Part shown: positions 57,970 through 64,000 of the stretch, in pieces | How the letters are laid out: every line of letters starts with the position of its first letter | Position numbering within the stretch: position 1 is the first letter of the stretch | Assembly: GCF_039534915.1 (NCBI RefSeq) | Contig: NZ_BAAAWE010000001.1 | Span: 6,510,001 to 6,574,000, forward strand | From: Streptomyces roseofulvus | GTDB lineage: Bacteria > Actinomycetota > Actinomycetes > Streptomycetales > Streptomycetaceae | Direction of reading: 5' to 3' | Length of the DNA stretch: 64,000 bases | Made by a program: the position numbers and the translations under genes | Notes under the pieces: generated by a model | The model's database searches: none | Told to the model about the DNA's origin: nothing | Seen by the model: only the letters and a program-made list of their open reading frames with translations

Positions 57970-59601
57970 CACCGACCCCGCCCGGAGCTCCTCCGCCGAC
58001 GTCGGCCGCAGACGGCCGTCGAGGAGCAGCCGGCGCGTGAGACCCAGCGACTCCAGGAATGTCAGGTCGTGACTGGCCACGACCAGCGCCCCCTCGTACG
58101 CGCGAAGCGCCGCCGTCAGCTTCCGCACCGACGCCATGTCCAGACTGTTCGTCGGCTCGTCCAGCAGCAACAGCTGCGGAGCGGGCTCCGCGAGCAGCAG
58201 CGCCGCCAGCGTCGCCCGGAACCGCTCCCCACCTGACAGAGCGCCCACCGGCTGGTCCGCCCGGGCGCCCCGGAACAGGAACCGCGCGAGCCGGGCCCTG
58301 ATCTCGTTCCCCGACGCCGCGGGCGCGAACCGGGCCACGTTCTCCACGATGCTCAGCCCGTCGTCGAGGACGTCGAGCCGCTGGGGCAGGAAACGGAGCG
58401 GCACCAGCGTCTCCACCTCGCCCGACACGGGTTCCAGCTCCCCGGCGACCGTCCGCAGCAGCGTGGTCTTGCCGGCCCCGTTCCGGCCCACCAGCGCGAT
58501 CCGCTCCGGGCCCCGCAGCTCGAACCCGCCGTCGACCCGCGCCCCGTACCGCAGCTCCAGGTCCCTGATCCGCAGCACCTCGCGGCCCGGCGGCACCGAG
58601 GTGCGCGGCAGCTCGACCCGGATCTCGTCCTCCTCCCGCACCGCCTCCGCCGCCACGTCGAGCCGCTCCCGCGCCTCCGCCAGCCGCTCCGCGTGCAGGT
58701 TGCGGTGCTTGCCCGCCGAGACCTGCGCCTGACCCCGCCGGGTGTGGGCCACCACCTTCGGCACGACCTTGTTCTCGAAGCTCTTCTGCGCGTACCGCCT
58801 GCGGCGTGCCAACTTCATTCCGGCGTCGGCCAGTTCGCGCCGCTGCCGCTGCACGTCCGCCTCGGCGACCCGCACCATCCGCTCGGCCGCCTCCTGTTCG
58901 GCCGCGAGCGCCTCCTCGTACGCCGACCAGGGGCCGCCGTACCAGCTCACCCCGCCCTCGTGGAGGTCGGCGATCTGGTCGACCCGCTCCAGGAGCTCCC
59001 GGTCGTGGCTGACCACCACCAGCACCCCGGACCAGCTCTCCACCGTCTCGTACAGCCGCGAACGGGCGTACAGGTCAAGGTTGTTGGTGGGTTCGTCGAG
59101 CAGCAGCACATCCGGCCGGGCGAGCAGCAGCGCGGCGAGCCGCAGCAGCACCGACTCACCGCCGGACACCTCGCCGACCGTGCGGTCCAGGCCGATCGAG
59201 CCGAGACCGAGCCGGTCGAGCGTGGCCAGCGCCCGCTCCTCCACGTCCCAGTCGTCGCCGATGACGGCGAAGTGCTCCTCGGCCGTGTCGCCCGCCTCGA
59301 CGGCGTGCAGCGCGGCCCGCTTCCGGTCGACGCCGAGGATCTCGTCGACCCGCCGGCCGGTGTCCAGGACCAGGTTCTGCGGGAGGTGGCCGATCTCGCC
59401 GGCCGTCCGTACGGAGCCGGCGGTGGGGGTGAGCTCCCCGGCGAGGAGCCTGAGCAGGGTGGACTTCCCCGAGCCGTTCGACCCGACCAGACCGGTGCGG
59501 CCGGGGCCGACGGTCACCTTGAGGTCGTCGAAGACCTCGGTGCCGTCCGGCCAGGAGAAGGAGAGCGAGGTGGTGGAGAGGAAGACAGGGTGATGTGACA
59601 C
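57955..59601 (-). CDS. ABC-F family ATPase, second copy
   Basis: A 548-residue soluble twin-ABC protein. Domain 1 has GSNGSGKST and LLLLDEPTNNLD; domain 2 has GRNGAGKTT, LSGGERFRATL and LLLLDEPTNSLD. An interdomain linker with KLARRRRYAQKSFENKVVPKVVAHTRRG lies between. GTG 59601 has GGAGG five bases upstream. A leader-like ORF with the GTLYL end and an inverted repeat lie upstream, suggesting attenuation control like that of the first ABC-F. The drug class is unknown. Confidence 0.87.
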   Translation of the reverse strand: MSHHPVFLSTTSLSFSWPDGTEVFDDLKVTVGPGRTGLVGSNGSGKSTLLRLLAGELTPTAGSVRTAGEIGHLPQNLVLDTGRRVDEILGVDRKRAALHAVEAGDTAEEHFAVIGDDWDVEERALATLDRLGLGSIGLDRTVGEVSGGESVLLRLAALLLARPDVLLLDEPTNNLDLYARSRLYETVESWSGVLVVVSHDRELLERVDQIADLHEGGVSWYGGPWSAYEEALAAEQEAAERMVRVAEADVQRQRRELADAGMKLARRRRYAQKSFENKVVPKVVAHTRRGQAQVSAGKHRNLHAERLAEARERLDVAAEAVREEDEIRVELPRTSVPPGREVLRIRDLELRYGARVDGGFELRGPERIALVGRNGAGKTTLLRTVAGELEPVSGEVETLVPLRFLPQRLDVLDDGLSIVENVARFAPAASGNEIRARLARFLFRGARADQPVGALSGGERFRATLAALLLAEPAPQLLLLDEPTNSLDMASVRKLTAALRAYEGALVVASHDLTFLESLGLTRRLLLDGRLRPTSAEELRAGSVSEVQ

Positions 59602-59654
59602 GAGGGCCTCCGGTGCCGCGAGCACGGTTCGAGCGTGGGCGTGGTGCGACGCGT

Positions 59655-59749
59655 GAGACACCGGGGCGCGGGCAGCGTGGGGAACGGCTCGTCCACCGAG
59701 GTCGAGAACGGCACGCACGGCACGGGGCACGCGCGCGGCACGGTGTCTC
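59655..59749 (-). promoter_or_regulatory. Inverted repeat in leader of second ABC-F
   Basis: GAGACACCG (59655-59663) and CGGTGTCTC (59741-59749) are perfect nine-base arms enclosing a 77-base loop, between the leader ORF and the ABC-F start. Alternative pairings with nearby GAGGTC/GACCTC segments are possible, as expected for an attenuator. Confidence 0.45.
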
Positions 59750-59755
59750 GGGACC

Positions 59756-59803
59756 TCAGAGGTACAACGTTCCTTCTCCGATCGGGAGGCGATCTGACCT
59801 CAC
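59756..59803 (-). CDS. Putative leader peptide of second ABC-F (…GEGTLYL)
   Basis: A GTG-initiated ORF of 15 codons ends in GTLYL and stop, about 155 bases before the ABC-F start. The ACG TTG TAC codons and the Leu-stop end match the leader of the first ABC-F (MGTLYYFL). An alternative is TTG 59767 with GGAG eight bases upstream, giving only MYL. Both readings keep the shared codons. Evidence is the shared core and position; the translation start is uncertain. Confidence 0.45.
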   Translation of the reverse strand: MRSDRLPIGEGTLYL

Positions 59804-59910
59804 CGACGGTAGGACCCGGCGAGCGGAGGGACAACCGGTTTTCGGCGGACCGTCCCGGGCGGACGGCTCGGGTGCGGAGCGCTCCGGAGGGATCGTCCGG
59901 AGCGGACCGC

Positions 59911-60327
59911 TCAGGGCACGTCGCCCAGGAGCGCCGCCAGGTCCCGGTCCCAGTCCAGGTACTGGTGCTCGCGCCCCGCCGGCACCAGGTGCTGCGAGCG
60001 TTCCAGGAAGCGGCGCAGCTCCGAGGTGCGCACGTGGACCATCGCCACGCCCTCCGGGGCGTGGAACTCCACCACGGTGCGGTCGTAGCCGTACGGGCGG
60101 AGCCGTACGTCCCCGTCGCCGGCGGGCCGCTCGACCCCCTGGGCCAGCAGCTCCCGGGCGAAGGCCCAGGAGACCTCGACGCCCTCCAGGGTGGCCGGCG
60201 GCGGGAAGGCCATGCTGACGGCGTACGGGTCCTCACGGTCGTAGCGCAGGGTGGCGGGGACGGTCTCCATCCGGGGCGCGGAAGCGACCAGACGGGCCTG
60301 GACGGGCTGCTCGATCACGGCGGACAC
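59911..60327 (-). CDS. SsgA-like sporulation/cell-division protein
   Basis: A 138-residue protein of the SsgA-like (SALP) family, which steers septum placement and wall remodelling in streptomycetes. Family signatures: PATLRYDREDPYAVSMAF, VSWAFARELLAQGVERPAGDGDVRLRPY and AMVHVRTSELRRFLERS. GAGGAG lies seven bases before GTG 60327. The sequence fits a SALP other than SsgA/SsgB, possibly SsgD, but the subtype is not settled. Confidence 0.9.
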   Translation of the reverse strand: MSAVIEQPVQARLVASAPRMETVPATLRYDREDPYAVSMAFPPPATLEGVEVSWAFARELLAQGVERPAGDGDVRLRPYGYDRTVVEFHAPEGVAMVHVRTSELRRFLERSQHLVPAGREHQYLDWDRDLAALLGDVP

Positions 60328-60444
60328 GGCGAACTCCTCTCGCGCGGTTGCGATCCTGTGCGTCTCCCCGACACCAGGGCACCTGACACCCGTCAAGACG
60401 AGCGGAACCGCCGGAACGTGCACCGGACCCCTACGTGAGGTGCG

Positions 60445-60966
60445 TCACCGCGCCGTACCGGAAGGCTCCTGGCGCTCCTCGGCCACGTCGTCGCCGGGCT
60501 CCGCGCAGGGCCCCGAGTGGTCGCAGTACGGCTGGTTCCCCGACGCCCCGCAGCCGCACAGCAGCACCCGGGTCTCGCGCCGCACCCCCTGCTCGCCGGC
60601 GACCAGCAGATCGCCCCGGACCACCAGCTGACCCGACGGGTTCCGGCGCACGCGGGTCGGCGCGTCCGGCTCCTCCGCCGCGCCGCCCGCCGCCGGCCGG
60701 TACTGGAGCGCCCCCGAGGGGCAGCGCCGGATCACCTCGGCCACCCGCTCCGGCACGGCCGCGTCCGGCAGCACCCACGGGCGCCGGGACAGGTCGAAGA
60801 CCTCGGGCAGACCGTGGACGCACTCGGCCGCGTGCAGGCAGCGGCGCGGCTCGAACGTGACGGTGATGCCCTCGCCGTCGTACTCCTTCAGCCGCGGCTT
60901 CCCGACGATCGGGGCCTCCGGCGTCCCCGGCGTCCCCGGCGGCGCGTCCGCTGTTCCCTCGGTCAT
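60445..60966 (-). CDS. Fer4_19 plus CDGSH-like Fe-S fusion protein
   Basis: A 173-residue protein. Residues 25-95 match a Fer4_19 monocluster domain (C43, C49, and C82 in RCPSGAL). Residues 130-155 form a CDGSH-type [2Fe-2S] site with C137, C139, S142, P146, C148 and D149. The normal His four residues after the third Cys is Gly152, while H150 and C154 (CDHSGPC) could serve instead. I infer an electron carrier or redox sensor with unusual fourth ligation. Confidence 0.82.
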   Translation of the reverse strand: MTEGTADAPPGTPGTPEAPIVGKPRLKEYDGEGITVTFEPRRCLHAAECVHGLPEVFDLSRRPWVLPDAAVPERVAEVIRRCPSGALQYRPAAGGAAEEPDAPTRVRRNPSGQLVVRGDLLVAGEQGVRRETRVLLCGCGASGNQPYCDHSGPCAEPGDDVAEERQEPSGTAR

Positions 60967-61065
60967 GCGCCCAGCCTAGGAACGCCCGCCGCGCCCCGCA
61001 CTCCGGCGGACCGGACCGGACGCCCTCTGGACGGGGCCCGGCGGCCGCCGCTAGCTTCCGGCGCC

Positions 61066-62181
61066 ATGACACCTGTGCGAAAGATGCGAACGGCGCGACG
61101 CACGATGACGGCGGGACTGGTGGGGGCGGCGCTGGCGCTGTCCCTCGCGGCCCCCGCGCGGGCCGGGGAGACCCCCGCGGCCCCCGCGACCGCCGCCTCC
61201 GCGGACGGCTGGCGGCTCACCCCCACCGGCACCGAGGTCCGCTTCCGCGGTCTCGCCGCGGTGGACCGGCACACCGCCTGGGCCGCCGGCTCCCGGGGCA
61301 CCGTCCTGCGCACCACCGACGCGGGCCGCACCTGGCGCGACGTCTCGCCCGCCGGCGCCGAGGACCTGGAGCTCCGCGACGTCGAGGCGTTCGACGCCCG
61401 CCGGGCCGTCGTCCTCGCCATCGGCGAGGGCGAGGCGTCCCGGCTGCTGCGCACCGAGGACGGCGGCGCCACCTGGACCGAGACCTTCCGCAACACCGAT
61501 CCGCGCGCCTTCTACGACTGCGTGACCTTCCTCGACCGCCGCCACGGCCTCGCCCTCAGCGACCCCGTCGACGGCCGGTTCCGGGTGCTCTCCACCCGCG
61601 ACGGCGGCCGCAGCTGGGAGGTCCTGCCGGACGCCGGCATGCCCGCCGCCCTGCCCGGCGAGGCCGGCTTCGCCGCGAGCGGCCAGTGCCTGGTCACGGC
61701 GGGGAGCGGCGGGCAGGACGTCTGGTTCGCGACCGGCGGCGCCGCCACCGCCCGCGTCTTCCACTCGGCCGACCGGGGCCGCACCTGGACCGTCACCGAC
61801 AGCCCGGTCCCGGCCGGCGACCCGGCCAGGGGCGTCTTCGCGCTCGCCTTCCGCGACCGCCACCACGGCCTCGCCGTCGGCGGCGACTACCGCACCGGCC
61901 GGCCGTCGCCGCAGGCCGCCGCCGTCACCGCCGACGGCGGCCGCACCTGGACCCCGGCCGGCACGCCCCCGCCCGCCTACCGCTCCGGCGTCGCCTGGCT
62001 CCCGCACTCCCGGAGCGCCGCCCTCGCCGTCGGGCCCACCGGCACCGACCTCACCCGCGACGGCGGGCGCACCTGGCGGACCGTGGACACCGGCTCGTAC
62101 GACACCGTCGACTGCACCCCGGACGGCGGCTGCTGGGCCTCGGGCGAGAAGGGCCGGATCGCCGTCCTCGCGCGCCCCTGA
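61066..62181 (+). CDS. Secreted YCF48/BNR-repeat protein
   Basis: A 371-residue protein with a signal peptide (RTMTAGLVGAALALSLAAPARA). The mature part consists of BNR/YCF48-like beta-propeller repeats, with repeated D-G-G-x-T-W motifs (LRTTDAGRTWRDV, LRTEDGGATWTE, STRDGGRSWEV, SADRGRTWTV, TADGGRTWTP, TRDGGRTWRT). Such propellers assist photosystem or oxidoreductase assembly, or bind glycans. TAGCTT is eight bases before ATG, so it may be leaderless. Confidence 0.85.
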   Translation: MTPVRKMRTARRTMTAGLVGAALALSLAAPARAGETPAAPATAASADGWRLTPTGTEVRFRGLAAVDRHTAWAAGSRGTVLRTTDAGRTWRDVSPAGAEDLELRDVEAFDARRAVVLAIGEGEASRLLRTEDGGATWTETFRNTDPRAFYDCVTFLDRRHGLALSDPVDGRFRVLSTRDGGRSWEVLPDAGMPAALPGEAGFAASGQCLVTAGSGGQDVWFATGGAATARVFHSADRGRTWTVTDSPVPAGDPARGVFALAFRDRHHGLAVGGDYRTGRPSPQAAAVTADGGRTWTPAGTPPPAYRSGVAWLPHSRSAALAVGPTGTDLTRDGGRTWRTVDTGSYDTVDCTPDGGCWASGEKGRIAVLARP

Positions 62182-62190
62182 GGCCCCGCG

Positions 62191-62490
62191 TCAGGCCGGC
62201 GGCTGCTCGCGGTAGCCGGCCAGGGCCTCGACGGTCTTCGACGCGTAGAACTCGGTGATCCGGTACGCGCACACGCCCTCGGCGCTGAAGGGGTCGGCCG
62301 CCGCGATCCGCTCGATCGCGGCCCGGTCGACCCCGGCCGCCAGGATCACCCCGCCGTCCCGCGGGTTCTTCCGCCCCGACGCGAGGAACACCCCGGCGGC
62401 GTACTGCTCGTCCAGCCAGGCGATGTGCGCGTCCATGAGGGCGTCCGCCCGCTCGACGGGCGCCGTGTAGGTCAATTCGAGTACGAACAT
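62191..62490 (-). CDS. YciI family protein
   Basis: A 99-residue protein with the YciI fold pattern (LTYTAPVERADALMDAHIAWLDEQYAAGVFLASGRKNP, GGVILAAG, DPFSAEGVCAYRI). His and Asp residues form the conserved polar site. TAGCCT is seven bases before ATG with no Shine-Dalgarno. The family is thought to bind or hydrolyse small ligands; the role here is unknown. Confidence 0.87.
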   Translation of the reverse strand: MFVLELTYTAPVERADALMDAHIAWLDEQYAAGVFLASGRKNPRDGGVILAAGVDRAAIERIAAADPFSAEGVCAYRITEFYASKTVEALAGYREQPPA

Positions 62491-62525
62491 GCGTGCAAGG
62501 CTACCGGCGGGGACCGCCCCGACGA

Positions 62526-63086
62526 TCAGTCGTCCGCCGCCACGGTGGGCTGCTCGAAGCGGTGCTCGGTCGGCTTCAGCACCTCGTACAGGTAACCGAA
62601 GTACGAGGTCTCCACCGTGCCCGTGAGCACCCCCAGCAGAAAGGCGGCGCACCCCGGCCCGTGCCGTTCCCAGAGCGGGCCGCGGCCCTCGTTGTAGAGG
62701 ACGGGCCAGTCGTCGGGGTGCGCCTCGGGCCGCACCAGCCAGTACAGGAACGCCCCCGAGCCCTCCTCGAACGCCCACGGCACCAACCGCGCCCCCGGCT
62801 CCGACAGCTCCGCCGGCCACTCGTCGGCCTCCCACTCCCGCAACGACTCCAGGATCTCGGTCCGTTCGGCGGTCTGCGCGACCAGGTCGCGGTGGGCGCG
62901 TCCGGCGTCCGGCGTCAGCAGCCACACCGTCTCGTCGAAGACCCCGGGCCCGTACGTCTCGACCAGCCGCTTGTAGTCGGCCGGGAGCGGCACCCCGAGC
63001 GCGCGCTCCGTCCCCGCCCAGTCCACGGCGGGCGGCGGCTCGGCGGGCGGCGGGCAGAGGCGTACGAGAGCGTCGATCGCGGTCAT
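62526..63086 (-). CDS. SMI1/KNR4 family protein
   Basis: A 186-residue soluble protein with the SMI1/KNR4 pattern (WAGTERALGVPLPADYKRLVETYGPGVF, LVPWAFEEGSGAFLYWLV, FLLGVLTGT). In bacteria this fold is common among immunity proteins for polymorphic toxins, but no toxin gene is adjacent. ATG 63086 is used rather than an ATG six codons upstream. Its role remains open. Confidence 0.8.
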   Translation of the reverse strand: MTAIDALVRLCPPPAEPPPAVDWAGTERALGVPLPADYKRLVETYGPGVFDETVWLLTPDAGRAHRDLVAQTAERTEILESLREWEADEWPAELSEPGARLVPWAFEEGSGAFLYWLVRPEAHPDDWPVLYNEGRGPLWERHGPGCAAFLLGVLTGTVETSYFGYLYEVLKPTEHRFEQPTVAADD

Positions 63087-63145
63087 GCGGGGACGCCAGC
63101 GCACCGCGCCGACACCGGAACCGGCCGCCGCCGTAGGGTGGCCGC

Positions 63146-63838
63146 ATGGGGATCACCGGGGTTCCGGCGGGCTGGCCCGCCGACGAGGAGACGGCGCTGG
63201 ACGTCCAGCGCGAGCTGCGGGAACGGCTCGTGCTGGACGAGGAGGGGCCGGCGGCGGGCGAGGGGCACGTCACCGGGCTCGACGTCGCGTACGACGACGA
63301 GCGTGACCTCGTCGCCGCCGCGGCCGTGGTCCTGGACGCCGGGACCCTCGAGGTCGTGGAGCGGGCGACCGCCGTGGGACGGGTCTCCTTCCCTTACGTC
63401 CCCGGGCTCCTCGCCTTCCGCGAGATCCCCACCGTGCTGGCCGCCCTCGACGCCCTCGCCGCCGACCCCGGCCTCCTCGTCTGCGACGGCTACGGCCTCG
63501 CCCATCCGCGCCGGTTCGGGCTCGCCTCCCACCTCGGCGTCCTCACCGGGCGGCCCGCGATCGGCGTCGCCAAGAACCCGTTCACCTTCGCCTACGACCG
63601 ACCCGGCCCGGACCGCGGCGACTTCGCGCCGCTGCGCGCCGACGGCGAGGAGGTCGGACGGGCGCTGCGGACCCGGAGCGGGGTCAAGCCCGTCTTCGTC
63701 TCCGTCGGCCACCGGATCTCCCTCGACAACGCCTGCGCGCACACCCTCGCGCTCACCCCGCGCTACCGGATCCCCGAGACGACCCGGCACGCCGACGCGC
63801 TCTGCCGACGCGCCCTCCAGGAGGCCCGGGCCGCGTAG
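63146..63838 (+). CDS. nfi: Endonuclease V
   Basis: A 230-residue nuclease that cuts near deoxyinosine in DNA. Active-site carboxylates are D46 in GLDVAYDD, E93 in FREIP and D114 in LVCDGYGLAHPR. Other motifs are SFPYVPGLLAF and GVAKNPF. TAGGGT lies six bases before ATG without a Shine-Dalgarno, so the mRNA is probably leaderless. Deaminated adenine repair is its role. Confidence 0.92.
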   Translation: MGITGVPAGWPADEETALDVQRELRERLVLDEEGPAAGEGHVTGLDVAYDDERDLVAAAAVVLDAGTLEVVERATAVGRVSFPYVPGLLAFREIPTVLAALDALAADPGLLVCDGYGLAHPRRFGLASHLGVLTGRPAIGVAKNPFTFAYDRPGPDRGDFAPLRADGEEVGRALRTRSGVKPVFVSVGHRISLDNACAHTLALTPRYRIPETTRHADALCRRALQEARAA

Positions 63839-63911
63839 CGTCCGCGTACCAGGCGCGTCTGAGTACCCGTACGGATGCCCGTTGTCAGACCCCCGCGGCA
63901 CAGTGGCCTCC

Positions 63912-64000
63912 ATGACAACCCCCGTCACCACGCACTCCCGCCGCCGCTCCACGGGCCGCGCGATGCCCGTCGTCCTCGCCGTCGCCGCGCTCTCCGCGCT
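63912..64000 (+). CDS. Secreted protein, N-terminus only (runs off right edge)
   Basis: Only the first 29 codons are visible: a basic start (THSRRRSTGRAM) and a hydrophobic core PVVLAVAALSA, a signal peptide. The mature protein is outside the window, so no function can be given. Confidence 0.55.
   Translation, partial: MTTPVTTHSRRRSTGRAMPVVLAVAALSA

Noticed and set aside
63881..63892. TTGTCAGAC near the right edge as a third GntR operator.
   Set aside because: It has only one half-site; the second arm reads CCC rather than ACAA.
1..64000. CRISPR arrays, insertion sequences, prophage or a biosynthetic gene cluster.
   Set aside because: No spaced direct repeats of CRISPR type, no transposase or phage structural genes, and no linked polyketide, peptide or terpene synthase genes were seen.

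Overview
The window looks like chromosomal DNA of a Streptomyces or a close streptomycete relative. GC is very high, GTG and TTG starts are common, and there is strong third-position GC. It also carries lineage-typical genes: a WhiB-like protein, an SsgA-like cell-division protein, two XRE(DUF5753)/DUF397/ATP-binding regulator modules, a class F sortase and a DUF1049 membrane protein. There are no phage, IS or CRISPR features, and a single tRNA-Leu(GAG) is present. Most genes are ordinary core or conserved-accessory genes. The unusual content lies mainly in regulation.

Layout. 0-8 kb: a partial HTH-like protein, a conserved hypothetical, then a compact peptidase run (M55 D-aminopeptidase, M20 peptidase, S9 prolyl-oligopeptidase-like, S66 LD-carboxypeptidase) facing a GntR/FCD regulator. 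8-15 kb: adenosine deaminase, a second GntR regulator that shares an operator-like palindrome with it, small membrane and secreted proteins, a GNAT enzyme, DUF6204, a DUF5107 protein and a methyltransferase. 15-24.7 kb: a Tat-exported sulfite-oxidase-like enzyme, an aminotransferase-fold protein with no lysine, two MBL-fold hydrolases around a DedA protein, a holin-like/phosphodiesterase fusion and an APC permease. 24.8-32.3 kb: small proteins, LtrA, an XRE regulator, pterin dehydratase, two methyltransferases and an ABC-F ATPase with a leader peptide and attenuator. 32.3-42.2 kb: a lectin/aldo-keto reductase pair, a long-chain acyl-CoA synthetase, a minisatellite-like spacer, a LysR/SBF-transporter divergon, a 2Fe-2S protein, FdhD, a FabH paralogue and a sortase pair. 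42.4-49.7 kb: tRNA-Leu, a lipid or membrane-anchored DUF4352-like protein, a first XRE/DUF397/ATPase module, methyltransferases, a GH4 enzyme and YchJ. 49.7-64 kb: an MFS pump with a fused winged-helix-like tail, split NHEJ genes (ligase and LigD-type polymerase, divergent), WhiB-like, acyl-ACP desaturase, a second XRE/DUF397 module with a degenerate ATPase, a second ABC-F with a leader-like ORF, SsgA-like, an Fe-S fusion, a YCF48-like secreted protein, YciI, SMI1/KNR4, endonuclease V and the start of a secreted protein.

Functional threads. The two ABC-F genes look like inducible ribosome-protection genes with translated leaders that share an ACGTTGTAC core. GntR and adenosine deaminase look like a small autoregulated purine-salvage unit. 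The two XRE/DUF397 modules carry different palindromes in their divergent promoters, which fits locus-specific autoregulation. About a dozen genes have a TAnnnT hexamer 6-8 nt before the start codon and no clear Shine-Dalgarno, suggesting leaderless transcripts.

All calls come from reading sequence and translations. No database search was run.
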